This document shows, in pieces, positions 7,962 through 17,337 of a stretch of DNA of 64,000 nt. Each line of letters starts with the position of its first letter. The stretch's first letter is position 1. This DNA is from Tenacibaculum aiptasiae (GTDB lineage: Bacteria > Bacteroidota > Bacteroidia > Flavobacteriales > Flavobacteriaceae). The stretch is taken from assembly GCF_008806755.1 (NCBI RefSeq), contig NZ_WAAU01000008.1, positions 632,964 through 696,963 of the forward strand. Reading direction: 5' to 3'. A program made the translations under genes and the position numbers. The notes under the pieces are model-generated. The model saw nothing but the letters and a program-made list of their open reading frames with translations, ran no database searches and had not been told where the DNA came from.

Positions 7962-8975
7962 ATGAAGAAATACTCTATTTTAAATAAGCTTTTATTTTTT
8001 ATCAATTCAGTATTAGCAGCTGTTTTGTTATTCTCGTATGCTCTTCCTTTTATATCTCCTAAAACTATCCCTGCTGTTGCAGTGTTTAGTTTATTTGTTC
8101 CTTTATTAGTTATACTTAACCTTTTCTTTTTTGTATACTGGCTTCTTAAACTTCATAAAAATGCTTTATTATCCTTATTAATACTGCTAATAGGATGGTT
8201 TGCCTCTCCTCCATTAATTAAGTTTTCTAATAAAGAAATCATCTTAAATAATGATTTAAAAGTAATGAGTTACAATGTACGTCTGTTTAATCATTACAAA
8301 CACGAAGATGATATTACAACCGAACAACAGATTTACGAGTTTATTAATAATGAGAGTCCTGATATAATAGCAATGCAGGAGTTTTATCAATCTGAATTAT
8401 TAGATATTAAACTTCCATATAAATACATTAAAACAAAATCTAAAACGAATCAGTTTGGATTAGCTATTTACTCTAAATACCCTATTGTAAACTCTGGTTC
8501 TTTAAACTTTAAAAATAGCGCCAACAATACTATATTTATTGATGTAGTTAAGAAAAAAGATACCATACGTATTTATAATGTACACTTAGAATCGCTAAAA
8601 ATAAATCCTAAAAAAGAAAACTTTGGAGAGAAAAACTCAGAACGTTTATTTAAGCGTTTAGCCAATGGTTTTGAAAAACAAGTAGATCAAACAGAGCTTA
8701 TTTTACAGCACGAATATTCTTGGAAAGGGAAAAAAATTGTTTGTGGCGATTTTAATAATACTGCTTATTCTTGGGTTTATAATAAACTCTCTAAAAACAA
8801 AAAAGATGCTTTTATCGCTTCTGGAATTGGTCTCGGAAAATCTTTCCGTTATATATATCCAATGCGTATTGATTTTATTTTTACTGATAAAGCTGCAACT
8901 ATAAATCAGTATAAAACTTACAGCGATATAAAACTATCTGACCACTACCCTATTATGACGCGTTTGCACTGGTAA
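7962..8975 (+). CDS. Endonuclease/exonuclease/phosphatase family protein, membrane-anchored
   Basis: This 337-residue protein has three predicted membrane helices in the first 80 residues, followed by an EEP-fold catalytic domain. The active-site motifs are visible in order: MSYNVRLFN, IIAMQEFY with the metal-binding Glu, YNVHLES, CGDFNNTAYSWVY, DFIF and LSDHYPI. The fold covers nucleases, phosphodiesterases and sphingomyelinases, so the substrate cannot be assigned. The catalytic domain is probably periplasmic. The gene is contiguous with the second rhomboid gene. Confidence 0.85.
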   Translation: MKKYSILNKLLFFINSVLAAVLLFSYALPFISPKTIPAVAVFSLFVPLLVILNLFFFVYWLLKLHKNALLSLLILLIGWFASPPLIKFSNKEIILNNDLKVMSYNVRLFNHYKHEDDITTEQQIYEFINNESPDIIAMQEFYQSELLDIKLPYKYIKTKSKTNQFGLAIYSKYPIVNSGSLNFKNSANNTIFIDVVKKKDTIRIYNVHLESLKINPKKENFGEKNSERLFKRLANGFEKQVDQTELILQHEYSWKGKKIVCGDFNNTAYSWVYNKLSKNKKDAFIASGIGLGKSFRYIYPMRIDFIFTDKAATINQYKTYSDIKLSDHYPIMTRLHW

Positions 8976-9039
8976 TTTATATGGTTTTCTTTAATAAAAA
9001 CTGTACATTTACCAATACCATAAAACAAATATAAATTCT

Positions 9040-10179
9040 ATGAATCATTACGATGTTGCAGTAATTGGTAGCGGTCCGTCGGGAGCTTCAACAGCATTTC
9101 ATTTAGCCAAACAAGGCATTTCAATAGTTATTATTGAAAAAGAGACTTTACCTCGCTATAAAACTTGTGGAGGTGGTTTTGTATATAGAGGTAGAAAAGA
9201 TTTACCTTTTGATATTACTGAAGTAGTAGAAAAAGAATTTCATACAGTTGATGTTTATTTAGGAAAAAAACTTCATTTTAAAACCCATAGAGAAAAGCCA
9301 ACCATTTCAATGGTAATGCGTGATTCTTTTGATAATTTAATTACTAAAAAAGCAAAAGAATTTGGTGCTACTTTATTAGAAAACCACAAACTAAAAGGCT
9401 TGTCTTTTGATAATAATGTGATTACTCTTGAGACTTCTCAAGGAAATTTAACAGCAAACTTTGTTATTGCAGCCGATGGTGCTTTAAGTCCTACAGCTAA
9501 GTTAGCCGGGTGGAAAGAAGATACACGTAAATTAATTCCTGCTTTAGAATATGAAGTAGAAGTATCGGAAGAAGATTTTGAACGTTTATCCAAAGAAGTT
9601 CGTTTTGATATTGATGCTATTCCTTTTGGATATGCTTGGAGTTTTCCAAAGAAGAATCACTTATCCCTAGGTGTAGCTTCTGCTAGAAGAACTAAAATTA
9701 ATTTAAAAAAGTTTTACAAAGAATATTTAGAAACTTTAGGAATTAACAACATCGTTAGTGAATCTCAGCATGGTTTTCAAATACCTGTAGCTCCTCGTAC
9801 CGATGGTTTTGTAAAAAACAATGTATTCTTAATAGGTGATGCTGCTGGTTTTGCTGATCCAATTACAGCCGAAGGTATTTCAAATGCTATATATAGCGGT
9901 AAGTTAGCTGCTGAGGCTATTATTGAAACTAATAAGAATCTTGAGTTAGCTGGTAAGTTATATGAAGAGAAATTAGAGAATACATTATTACCAGAAATTA
10001 AAACTGGTTTATGGCTTGCTAAATGGTTTTATGAGCAAAAAACAATTCGAAACTTATTGTTATCTAAATACGGGCAACACTTTAGTGAAGCTATGGCTGA
10101 TGTTTTTCATGGAGACAGAAACTATCCTAAAGATGTAAAAGCAAGTATAAAGAAGAAAATTAAAAGTTTAGTTTTTTAA
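9040..10179 (+). CDS. Geranylgeranyl-reductase-family FAD-dependent oxidoreductase
   Basis: This 379-residue flavoprotein has an N-terminal dinucleotide-binding motif (VIGSGPSGASTAFHLAKQG), the family motif PRYKTCGGGF, and a second FAD contact, FLIGDAAGFADPITAEGIS. This is the arrangement of GGR-type reductases, which saturate isoprenoid chains or act on related lipids; in Bacteroidota the substrate is generally unknown. It has its own 64-base upstream gap and ends at a bidirectional terminator. Confidence 0.85.
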   Translation: MNHYDVAVIGSGPSGASTAFHLAKQGISIVIIEKETLPRYKTCGGGFVYRGRKDLPFDITEVVEKEFHTVDVYLGKKLHFKTHREKPTISMVMRDSFDNLITKKAKEFGATLLENHKLKGLSFDNNVITLETSQGNLTANFVIAADGALSPTAKLAGWKEDTRKLIPALEYEVEVSEEDFERLSKEVRFDIDAIPFGYAWSFPKKNHLSLGVASARRTKINLKKFYKEYLETLGINNIVSESQHGFQIPVAPRTDGFVKNNVFLIGDAAGFADPITAEGISNAIYSGKLAAEAIIETNKNLELAGKLYEEKLENTLLPEIKTGLWLAKWFYEQKTIRNLLLSKYGQHFSEAMADVFHGDRNYPKDVKASIKKKIKSLVF

Positions 10180-10207
10180 TAAACTAGCTTCTATTTTAAT
10201 ATTTAAT

Positions 10208-10250
10208 AAAAAAGTTCAACAGTTTAAAAATCTCTACTGTTGAACTTTTT
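10208..10250. terminator. Bidirectional intrinsic terminator
   Basis: AAAAAGTTCAACAGT (around 10209-10223) pairs with ACTGTTGAACTTTTT (10236-10250) across a 12-base loop. A-runs and T-runs on both sides serve the rightward oxidoreductase and the leftward binding-protein gene. Confidence 0.9.
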
Positions 10251-10251
10251 T

Positions 10252-11928
10252 CTATTGCTTACTTACCTTTTTTAAGTTTAATAAATCTATTGGATTAATC
10301 CCCAATCCTTTTACATTTTTCTGTGAAAAACGAATCACTTCGTCATAGTATAAAGGTACAATTGGAGCTTCCTTTATAATAATACTATCCATTTTTTGAT
10401 ATAATTGATAGCGTTTATCAATATTTACCTCTTGAATTGATTGTTCATATAACTCATCAAATTTCTCGTTCTTAAAATGCGTATAATTTGGTCCGTTTGG
10501 AGTAAAATTTTTACTATAAAACAACGAAACATAATTCTCCGCATCTGGATAATCTGCTATCCAACTTGCTCTAAAAATTGGCAACTTACCACTCGCCTTT
10601 CCTTGACGCAATGTTGAAGGCGGAATTACATCAACCTTGGTATCTAAACCTATTTTTTGCAATTCTCTTTGGATAAACTCACATAAATCTAAATAATTGC
10701 TATTGGTTGTTATGGTAATTTGTGGAGTATTATTTCCACTTATTGCTTTATACTCTTCTACCAATTCCTTTGCCTTTTGTGGTTGGTATAAATATCCTTC
10801 TTGATTATTAAACGATGGTAATCCTTTAGGAATAAATCCACTTGTAGCAGGTGTTCCTATACCATTTCTCAAATAGGTAATCATTTTTTCTCTATCAAAC
10901 CCGTAATTAATAGCTTGTCTTATTAATTTAGACTGAGTTGGCAAACTTTTTTCTCCATCTAAATAAATTCCTAAATATTCTGTATTTAAGTAAGAACCCG
11001 TTTGCATGATTATTTTATCGGCATATTTCTCTTTTAAGGTTCCATCTGTATTTAAAATATCATCTTTATATGAAGCGTCTAAACTCTTCATAAAATCGAT
11101 ATTCCCTTGAATAAACTGTAAAAACTCACTTTGCTTATCTGGTAAAAAAGTAACTGCTACAGCTTCTAAATACGGTAATTGCTTTCCTTGTGTGTCTTTT
11201 TCAAAATACAATGGATTTTTTCGTAATACCAACTTGGTATTTTCCACCCATAATTTAAATTGAAATGGTCCAGTTCCTATTGGATTGGCTCTAAACCTAT
11301 TTCCAAAATACTCAACAGCTTCTTTTGGCATTACCGAACAGTATTTCATTGCTAATAGACCTAAAAAAGGTGGGAATGGTTGTTTTAAATTTATGGTAAA
11401 AACAGAATCGTTTTTTGCTTGAAAACTTTCAACATTTTGCAATACCCAGCCTCCTGGAGACACTACATTTTTATCTAATAATCTATTAAATGAATATTCA
11501 AAATCTTTTGCTTTTACTGTTCGCGTAGAATCCTTACCAAATAGTTGATGCTTATGAAAATATACATCACCTCTTAAGGTGAACTCGTAGTTTTTCCCAT
11601 CTTCAGAAATTGTCCAACTCTTAGCAATTGCTGGTTTTACATGCAAACTATCATCCAATTCAACCAATCCATTATACAATTGATTAACCGCCCAAATATT
11701 TCGTTGATCTTTAGCAAAAGCTGGATCTAATGATGTAATATTGGAATGTTCGTTATAACGAAAAACTTGTTGATCGCTAAACTTGCTTTCTTTTTTTGAA
11801 CAAGCGTAAAAAGCTAGTAAAAAGAACCCTAAAACAAGAAAGTTATTTTTTCTTTCTTTTGTTTTTATAATAGTCTTTATCGGCAATGTATATGGTTTTA
11901 GACACTTCAGCATAAACCGTTGAAGCAT
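10252..11928 (-). CDS. Peptide/nickel ABC transporter substrate-binding lipoprotein (SBP_bac_5)
   Basis: This protein of up to 558 residues has a late lipoprotein signal (basic KTKERKNN, hydrophobic FLVLGFFLLAFYAC, then SKKES). Features of family 5 solute-binding proteins follow: NITSLDPAFAKDQRN, FTLRGDVYFHKHQ, KAKDFEYSFNRLLD and ANPIGTGPFQFK. It would bind oligopeptides or similar ligands in the periplasm. The start is uncertain: ATGs at 11928 and 11913 lie inside the upstream DUF4442 gene and give an unusually long n-region. No permease or ATPase gene is nearby. It is last in a leftward run of four genes. Confidence 0.85.
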   Translation of the reverse strand: MLQRFMLKCLKPYTLPIKTIIKTKERKNNFLVLGFFLLAFYACSKKESKFSDQQVFRYNEHSNITSLDPAFAKDQRNIWAVNQLYNGLVELDDSLHVKPAIAKSWTISEDGKNYEFTLRGDVYFHKHQLFGKDSTRTVKAKDFEYSFNRLLDKNVVSPGGWVLQNVESFQAKNDSVFTINLKQPFPPFLGLLAMKYCSVMPKEAVEYFGNRFRANPIGTGPFQFKLWVENTKLVLRKNPLYFEKDTQGKQLPYLEAVAVTFLPDKQSEFLQFIQGNIDFMKSLDASYKDDILNTDGTLKEKYADKIIMQTGSYLNTEYLGIYLDGEKSLPTQSKLIRQAINYGFDREKMITYLRNGIGTPATSGFIPKGLPSFNNQEGYLYQPQKAKELVEEYKAISGNNTPQITITTNSNYLDLCEFIQRELQKIGLDTKVDVIPPSTLRQGKASGKLPIFRASWIADYPDAENYVSLFYSKNFTPNGPNYTHFKNEKFDELYEQSIQEVNIDKRYQLYQKMDSIIIKEAPIVPLYYDEVIRFSQKNVKGLGINPIDLLNLKKVSKQ

Positions 11929-12355
11929 CTTTATTAGTTATTTTAATTTCTTTTATTAAATCTATTTCTTTTTCTTCTTTTACTCTTTCTTTTATCTCTG
12001 CTATTTCTTCTTCAGTAAAAGTAAAATCTACATACGAATTTTCTTTGGCTGGTCGTTTAAATTTTATTTCTGCTTTTTTATCCCAAACCACATACGAATC
12101 TTCTAAAATATTAATCAATTGCACCATGAATACTGGATCTGTAGCTGAAAACAAACTTCCTCCAAAAATAGAACCTACATAATTTCTGTTTTTATAACTT
12201 ATAGGTATTTTTACTTGTACTCTTAATAAATCATCAGATACACTTAACACTTTCCCTGTTGATCTACGATACATAGGTGAAATATTAAATCCATATTTGA
12301 ATATGGTACTCTTCTTAAAAAACTTTTTTAAAATGTTTGATATTGCTGCGTACAT
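11843..12355 (-). CDS. DUF4442 domain protein (hotdog-fold thioesterase-like)
   Basis: This 170-residue protein has the DUF4442 pattern: NISPMYRRSTGKVLSVSDD, then YVGSIFGGSLFSATDPVFM, where hotdog-fold acyl-CoA thioesterases carry their active-site loop, and AEIKFKRPAKE. The family is related to PaaI-type thioesterases, but activity is not established. It starts four bases after the upstream gene. Its 3' end overlaps the start of the binding-protein gene by up to 86 bases, which suggests translational coupling. Confidence 0.75.
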   Translation of the reverse strand: MYAAISNILKKFFKKSTIFKYGFNISPMYRRSTGKVLSVSDDLLRVQVKIPISYKNRNYVGSIFGGSLFSATDPVFMVQLINILEDSYVVWDKKAEIKFKRPAKENSYVDFTFTEEEIAEIKERVKEEKEIDLIKEIKITNKDASTVYAEVSKTIYIADKDYYKNKRKKK

Positions 12356-12359
12356 CTAA

Positions 12360-12683
12360 TTAATCCTTATTTTCAAATCCATATTCTCGTTCTACTTTAC
12401 ATATTCGCAATTGATATTTTTTATACCATTTTTCTCTCCCTATTTCTCTAGCTTCTGTATGTTCAATATTATTTTTCCATACTGTAATAGCTTCTAAACT
12501 TTTCCAATAAGAAACAGTAATGCCTATTTCAGCTCTAGCCGACTCAATTCCTAAATAACCTTCTTGTTGTTTTGCAAGAACCCCCATTCTTTCAGCCATC
12601 TCACTATAACCTTCTAAATTATTTGTTAGAATTGTTGTAAAAATCACAGCATAATAAGGTGGAGTTAACGAGTCTTCTATCAT
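12360..12683 (-). CDS. Antibiotic biosynthesis monooxygenase (ABM)-like protein
   Basis: This 107-residue dimeric alpha-beta barrel type protein has YYAVIFTTILTN at the start, the helix YSEMAERMGVLAKQQEGYLGIESAR, and ISVSYWKSLEAITVWKNN-like strand and helix order (written here as ITVSYWKSLEAI). This is the layout of ABM/DUF3291-like small proteins. Such proteins may be heme-degrading enzymes, quinol monooxygenases or have unknown roles; the substrate cannot be assigned. It overlaps the upstream acetyltransferase by four bases (ATGA). Confidence 0.65.
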   Translation of the reverse strand: MIEDSLTPPYYAVIFTTILTNNLEGYSEMAERMGVLAKQQEGYLGIESARAEIGITVSYWKSLEAITVWKNNIEHTEAREIGREKWYKKYQLRICKVEREYGFENKD

Positions 12684-13180
12684 AATATCAATTCATATTT
12701 AGTTTCTGGTAAACCAATATCGTCGCTAACAAATTTTTCTACTTCTTTAAAATTAAATCGTTTTAAAATTTTAGCTGAAGCAATATTTTCGTCTACTACA
12801 CAACCTATCAGTTTTTTCATTCCTACTGATTTGCAATAGTTAATTAAAGATTCACAAATCTCTGTAGCATACCCATTCCCCCAATATTCTTGTATAAATC
12901 GGTATCCTATTTCATCATTTCCTTCTTCATCTTTTACCAATGCAACTGTTCCTATAAACTCTTTATCTGATTTTCGTTCAATAGTGTAAATCCAAAAATC
13001 ATTTCCTTCTTCATCATACTTCTTTATCAAGTCTTTAAGTTCAATTTCACATTCAGAAAGCGTTTTGACCTCCCCTGTTGCATATTGTAATACTAACGGA
13101 TTACTTTCTAATTTAAAAAAGCCTTCTAAATCAGATAATTCCAATTTTCTAATGACTAATCTTTCGGTTTCAAAAATCAT
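12680..13180 (-). CDS. GNAT family N-acetyltransferase (RimJ/RimL-like)
   Basis: The chosen start, MIFETERLVIRKLELSDLEG, is a standard opening for this family and gives 166 residues. An upstream ATG at 13237 would add 19 hydrophobic residues with no family match. The acetyl-CoA binding region is visible as IGYRFIQEYWGNGYATE, followed by SAKILKRFNFKEVEKF. Members acetylate ribosomal proteins, other proteins or small amines; the substrate is unknown. It is the first gene of a leftward run and overlaps the next gene by four bases. Confidence 0.85.
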   Translation of the reverse strand: MIFETERLVIRKLELSDLEGFFKLESNPLVLQYATGEVKTLSECEIELKDLIKKYDEEGNDFWIYTIERKSDKEFIGTVALVKDEEGNDEIGYRFIQEYWGNGYATEICESLINYCKSVGMKKLIGCVVDENIASAKILKRFNFKEVEKFVSDDIGLPETKYELIL

Positions 13181-13191
13181 GAATAATATCG

Positions 13192-13199
13192 TATTTTTG
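13192..13199 (+). promoter_or_regulatory. Possible -7 promoter element for mtaB
   Basis: TATTTTTG matches TAnnTTTG exactly and points towards mtaB, giving a leader of roughly 105 bases. No convincing -33 element is seen. Confidence 0.35.
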
Positions 13200-13309
13200 C
13201 AAATTGTAAAACTGAATACATACAGTTTTAATAACATAAACTATACGAACTTCTAAAAAATTAAAGACTTATACAAGGTTTTTATTTTTTATTAAGGATT
13301 GAGAAAAGA

Positions 13310-14644
13310 ATGAATGCAGATAAAAGAGTAGCTTTTTACACTTTAGGTTGTAAATTAAATTTTTCGGAAACTTCTACCATTGCTAGAAACTTTGTAAATG
13401 AAGGTTTTGAACGTGTCGAATTTGAAGAAAAAGCAGATGTATATGTGATTAATACTTGTTCGGTAACCGATAACGCCGACAAACGTTTTAAAAGTATTGT
13501 GAAATCTGCCTTAAAGAAAAACGACAATGCTTTTGTTATTGGTGTTGGATGTTATGCACAATTGAAACCTGAAGAATTAGCTGCTGTTGATGGTGTTGAT
13601 TTAGTATTAGGTGCTACTGAAAAGTTTAATGTTACTAGTTATATAAATGACTTAACCAAAAACGATATTGGTGAAGTTCATTCTTGTGAAATTGAAGAAG
13701 CTGATTCTTATGTTGGTGCTTATTCTATTGGCGATCGTACTCGTGCTTTCTTAAAAGTACAAGATGGATGCGATTATAAATGTACTTATTGTACTATTCC
13801 TTTAGCTAGAGGTATTTCTCGTTCTGACACCTTAGAAAACGTAATGAAAAACGCCAAAGAAATTTCTGAAAAAGGCATTAAAGAAATTGTTTTAACTGGT
13901 GTTAATATTGGTGATTATGGTAAAGGTGAATTTGGTAATAAAAGACACGAACACACCTTTTTAGAGTTAGTTAAAGCTTTAGATACTGTTGAAGGAATTC
14001 ATCGTTTACGTATTTCATCTATTGAACCAAATCTATTAAAAGATGAAACAATAGATTTTGTTGCAAACTCAGATACTTTTGTTCCTCATTTCCATATTCC
14101 TTTACAATCTGGTAGCGATACTTTGTTAAAGAGAATGAAGCGTAGGTACTTACGTAAAGTATATACTGACAGGGTTACAAAAATTAAAGAAGTAATGCCA
14201 AATGCTTGTATTGGTGTTGATGTAATTGTTGGTTTCCCTGGTGAAACTGATGAATTATTTTTAGAAACATACAACTATTTAAGTGAAATGGATATTTCTT
14301 ATTTACACGTTTTCACATATTCTGAAAGACCTAATACAGAAGCTGTTGAAATGGACGGAGTTGTTCCTAAAAATGTTCGTGCAAAACGTAGTAAAATGCT
14401 ACGTGGTTTATCTGTAAAAAAACGTAGAGCTTTTTATGAAACTCAAATTGGAAATACGTTAACTGTATTATTTGAGAGCGAAAATAAAGAAGGATACATA
14501 CATGGTTTTACTGAAAACTACGTAAAAGTAAAAACTCCTTGGAATCCTGAGTTAGTGAATACTTTACATACAGTTACTCTAACAAAAATTGATGAAGATG
14601 GTATTGTACGTTTCGATTTTGTAGAAAACAGTGTTCTTAATTAA
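13310..14644 (+). CDS. mtaB: tRNA (N6-threonylcarbamoyladenosine-37-C2) methylthiotransferase MtaB
   Basis: This 444-residue radical SAM enzyme converts t6A37 to ms2t6A37 in tRNAs reading ANN codons. The N-terminal cluster cysteines are Cys14 (LGCKLNFSE), Cys50 (INTCSVTD) and Cys81 (GVGCYAQL). The radical SAM cluster is Cys154, Cys158 and Cys161 (DGCDYKCTYCTIP). A C-terminal TRAM-like segment covers roughly the last 65 residues. The LGCKLNFSE opening and overall pattern match MtaB rather than MiaB or RimO. A short membrane-protein gene follows after five bases. Confidence 0.93.
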   Translation: MNADKRVAFYTLGCKLNFSETSTIARNFVNEGFERVEFEEKADVYVINTCSVTDNADKRFKSIVKSALKKNDNAFVIGVGCYAQLKPEELAAVDGVDLVLGATEKFNVTSYINDLTKNDIGEVHSCEIEEADSYVGAYSIGDRTRAFLKVQDGCDYKCTYCTIPLARGISRSDTLENVMKNAKEISEKGIKEIVLTGVNIGDYGKGEFGNKRHEHTFLELVKALDTVEGIHRLRISSIEPNLLKDETIDFVANSDTFVPHFHIPLQSGSDTLLKRMKRRYLRKVYTDRVTKIKEVMPNACIGVDVIVGFPGETDELFLETYNYLSEMDISYLHVFTYSERPNTEAVEMDGVVPKNVRAKRSKMLRGLSVKKRRAFYETQIGNTLTVLFESENKEGYIHGFTENYVKVKTPWNPELVNTLHTVTLTKIDEDGIVRFDFVENSVLN

Positions 14645-14649
14645 ACTTA

Positions 14650-14952
14650 ATGAGTTTAGAAAACTGGGCTTTTCTCTTTAAATGTTTTTTTTCCATAGGA
14701 ATACTTTTCTTTATTATTACTTTCTATAAAAATAGAATTGATATTATTAGAAGTATAAAACCTAAAAGTGTTAAACATTTTTTCGGTATCGAATCATACT
14801 CTAGCTTTTTAGACTTTTTATACGACATATTTTTGTCTTCTAGAAGCCCTTTTATAACGACTCTTATAAATTGTATCCTTTTATTCATATGGCTTCCCGT
14901 ATGGCTAATTGATAAAAAGTTTGATTTATTTATTTTTAATGATAAAAAATAG
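14650..14952 (+). CDS. Small membrane protein of unknown function
   Basis: This 100-residue protein has two clear hydrophobic helices: one near residues 8-25 (FLFKCFFSIGILFFIITFY) and one near residues 67-87 (FITTLINCILLFIWLPVWLI). I recognise no family. It begins five bases after mtaB and probably shares its transcript. Confidence 0.6.
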   Translation: MSLENWAFLFKCFFSIGILFFIITFYKNRIDIIRSIKPKSVKHFFGIESYSSFLDFLYDIFLSSRSPFITTLINCILLFIWLPVWLIDKKFDLFIFNDKK

Positions 14953-14998
14953 CTTAATTTTAAGCTATAAATGATATTAATTGATTTTAAATAAAATT

Positions 14999-15736
14999 AT
15001 GAGATACCTACTATTATCTTTTTTAGTTTTTGCATTAGCTTGTAACGCCCCAAAAAAGGATAACAAAAGTAACGTAGAAGAAAAAGAAAACGTTGTAAAA
15101 GAAGAAGTTAAAAAGCCTGAAATTATTAATAATGAGTTAATTCTTGTTCTAAAAGACCCTCAAAAAGTTAAGGATGCGAAAGCATTGGTAAACAATAGCG
15201 GACTTACTTGGAACAATTTAATTTTTGATCAAAAAGATTTAAAAATTGCTTTAATTACTGTTCCCAAAGATAAAGTTGACTTTTGGATACAACGTTTAGA
15301 AGAATCTGGTTCTTTCAAGTCTGTTGAAAAAAATAAAACAGTTAGCCTAAACAATATTAAAGAAGAGTATGAAAATAGATTATTATCTATGAGAAAAACT
15401 CCTTGTTTTGGCGATTGCCCTGTTTATGAACTATCTATTGACAAAGACGGTAATGTAACTTACAACGGTATTCAATATGTTAATGAAAAAGGAAAACATG
15501 AATTTAAACTTTCGGAAGAGCAGTTTAATAAACTTACTAAAATGCTAAACGAGGGAGATTTTGATAGCTTTAAAGACGTATACGACAATGAGCGTATTAC
15601 CGATTTACCTAGTACTTTTATTACCTATAAAGGAAAACAAATAAAAATTCGTTTGTGGAATGATATTCCAGATGCATTAATTAACGTACACGAATACATT
15701 GAAGGTATTTTACTAGATAAAAAATTCTTTAACTAA
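14999..15736 (+). CDS. DUF6438 domain lipoprotein
   Basis: The ATG at 14999 gives a 245-residue lipoprotein with signal MRYLLLSFLVFALAC, then a Lys/Glu-rich linker. The reading frame can extend six codons upstream to a TTG, but the ATG is at the natural signal-peptide start. The C-terminal half has the DUF6438 signature: LLSMRKTPCFGDCPVYELSI, then DKDGNVTYNG and KGKQIKIRLWNDIPD. The CFGDCP cysteine pair is the most conserved part. Function is unknown. The stop overlaps the next ATG by one base. Confidence 0.75.
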   Translation: MRYLLLSFLVFALACNAPKKDNKSNVEEKENVVKEEVKKPEIINNELILVLKDPQKVKDAKALVNNSGLTWNNLIFDQKDLKIALITVPKDKVDFWIQRLEESGSFKSVEKNKTVSLNNIKEEYENRLLSMRKTPCFGDCPVYELSIDKDGNVTYNGIQYVNEKGKHEFKLSEEQFNKLTKMLNEGDFDSFKDVYDNERITDLPSTFITYKGKQIKIRLWNDIPDALINVHEYIEGILLDKKFFN

Positions 15737-16401
15737 TGGCAAAAACTCATGTGTATTTTGTTCCCGGTTTAGCCGCAAACATTAAAATATTTGAGTATCT
15801 TTCTTTATCAGACGAACATTTTGAGCTTCATTATTTAAGTTGGATATTACCAAAATCATTAAATGAAACTATTGAAGAATATGCACAAAGAATGTGTGCT
15901 AATATTCAACATAAAAACCCTATATTAGTAGGAGTATCTTTTGGAGGTGTTATGGTGCAAGAAATGAGTAAGCTCATTAACTGTAAAAAAGTCATTCTTA
16001 TATCTAGCATAAAAACCAACAAAGAACTACCCAAACGCTTAAAAATAGCTCAAATAACAAGAGCTTATAAGCTTTTCCCTTCAAACATTATAGCGAATAT
16101 TGAAAGCTATGAGCATTATTTCTTTAATGATTATTTAAAGAAAAGAGCTGAATTGTATAAGTTATACTTATCAATAAGAGATAAAGACTATTTACAATGG
16201 GCTATTTACAATGTATTACATTGGCAACAAGAAGAGCCTTTAAAAAATGTAATTCATATTCATGGAAATAAAGATGAAGTATTTCCTGTAAAACACATAG
16301 AAAACTATATTGAGGTTGAAAATGGAACCCATATTATGATTCTTAATAAAGCAAAAACTATTTCTAAAATATTAGAAAAGGAATGCTTTTTGAATGCTTA
16401 A
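15736..16401 (+). CDS. Alpha/beta hydrolase
   Basis: This 221-residue protein opens HVYFVPGLAANIKIFEYL, with an oxyanion-hole-like region. It has the nucleophile elbow GVSFGG (Ser68), a likely acid in HGNKDEVFP, and the His in NGTHIMIL near the C-terminus. The triad is therefore complete. It lacks a signal peptide and is probably cytoplasmic; the substrate is unknown. It is coupled by a one-base overlap to the DUF6438 lipoprotein gene. Confidence 0.8.
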   Translation: MAKTHVYFVPGLAANIKIFEYLSLSDEHFELHYLSWILPKSLNETIEEYAQRMCANIQHKNPILVGVSFGGVMVQEMSKLINCKKVILISSIKTNKELPKRLKIAQITRAYKLFPSNIIANIESYEHYFFNDYLKKRAELYKLYLSIRDKDYLQWAIYNVLHWQQEEPLKNVIHIHGNKDEVFPVKHIENYIEVENGTHIMILNKAKTISKILEKECFLNA

Positions 16402-16434
16402 TACCAAAGTAACTTCAACAAAAAAATAAAGAGG

Positions 16435-17337
16435 ATGAATAAATCGATACGATTCTTATCGCTCACTACAGTCGTTTTTGTAGGAGTGTTATTTACGAAC
16501 ACCATTAGTCAATCTAATGAACCAGAAGTTAAAAATGTAGCAGAAAGCTATGAAATTAGAGCTGTTAAAGTTCCAAAATACATGGAATTGGCTGGAGAAC
16601 GTGTTCCCTTAGAAAGAGCAGATATTAAAGAACGAATGGATCGCGAGTTACTTGTTAATACTTACTGGCAATCAAACGGGTTATTATTAATAAAAAGAGC
16701 CAACAAGTTTTTTCCTATCATAGAACCCTTACTTAAAGAATATGGTTTACCTGACGATTTTAAATATTTATGCGTTGCCGAAAGTGCTTTAATTAATATC
16801 CCTTCTTCTAAAGGAGCTGCTGGGTATTGGCATTTTATGCCAGCAACTGGACGTGAATACGGATTGGAAGTTAATAGAAATGTTGATGAGCGTTATAACT
16901 TAGAAAAATCGACAAGAGTTGCTGCCGAATATTTAAAAAAGGCTAAGAAAAAATTAGGCTCTTGGACACTTGCTGCAGCAGCTTACAATGCTGGAAATGG
17001 GAGAATATCGCAACGTATGAAGCAACAACAAGTAAGCGATTATTACGACTTACTTTTAAATACCGAAACTGGTAGATATGTTTTTAGAATTTTAGCTTTA
17101 AAAGAAGTAATGTCGAATCCTAAAAAATATGGTTTTGTATTTGACAAAGAAGACCTTTATACCTTCCCTGACACTTATGAAATTAAAGTAGACACTGCTA
17201 TAACAAATATTGCGAGTTTTGCTAAGACTTGTGGTGTGACTTATAAAGATTTAAAGTTGGTAAATCCATGGTTAAGAGAAACAAAACTTAATAATAAAAG
17301 TCGTAAAGAATACACTCTTAAAATCCCTATTAAATAA
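16435..17337 (+). CDS. Lytic transglycosylase (SLT domain) with C-terminal LysM-like segment
   Basis: This 300-residue exported protein has an N-terminal signal or anchor (IRFLSLTTVVFVGVLFTNT). The SLT domain includes LCVAESALINIPSSKGAAGYW with the catalytic Glu, HFMPATGREYGL, and AAAAYNAGNGRI. These are hallmarks of MltD/MltE-like murein lytic transglycosylases, which cleave the MurNAc-GlcNAc bond. The last 45 residues (ITNIASFAKTCGVTYKDLKL, then LKIPIK) resemble one LysM-type peptidoglycan-binding unit. A strong purine-rich site (AAAGAGG) precedes the ATG. The stop overlaps the next start by one base. Confidence 0.88.
   Translation: MNKSIRFLSLTTVVFVGVLFTNTISQSNEPEVKNVAESYEIRAVKVPKYMELAGERVPLERADIKERMDRELLVNTYWQSNGLLLIKRANKFFPIIEPLLKEYGLPDDFKYLCVAESALINIPSSKGAAGYWHFMPATGREYGLEVNRNVDERYNLEKSTRVAAEYLKKAKKKLGSWTLAAAAYNAGNGRISQRMKQQQVSDYYDLLLNTETGRYVFRILALKEVMSNPKKYGFVFDKEDLYTFPDTYEIKVDTAITNIASFAKTCGVTYKDLKLVNPWLRETKLNNKSRKEYTLKIPIK

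Noticed and set aside
13065..13256. Rightward 63-codon frame upstream of mtaB
   Set aside because: It overlaps the acetyltransferase start on the opposite strand and contains the mtaB -7 element; there is no domain or ribosome-binding site.
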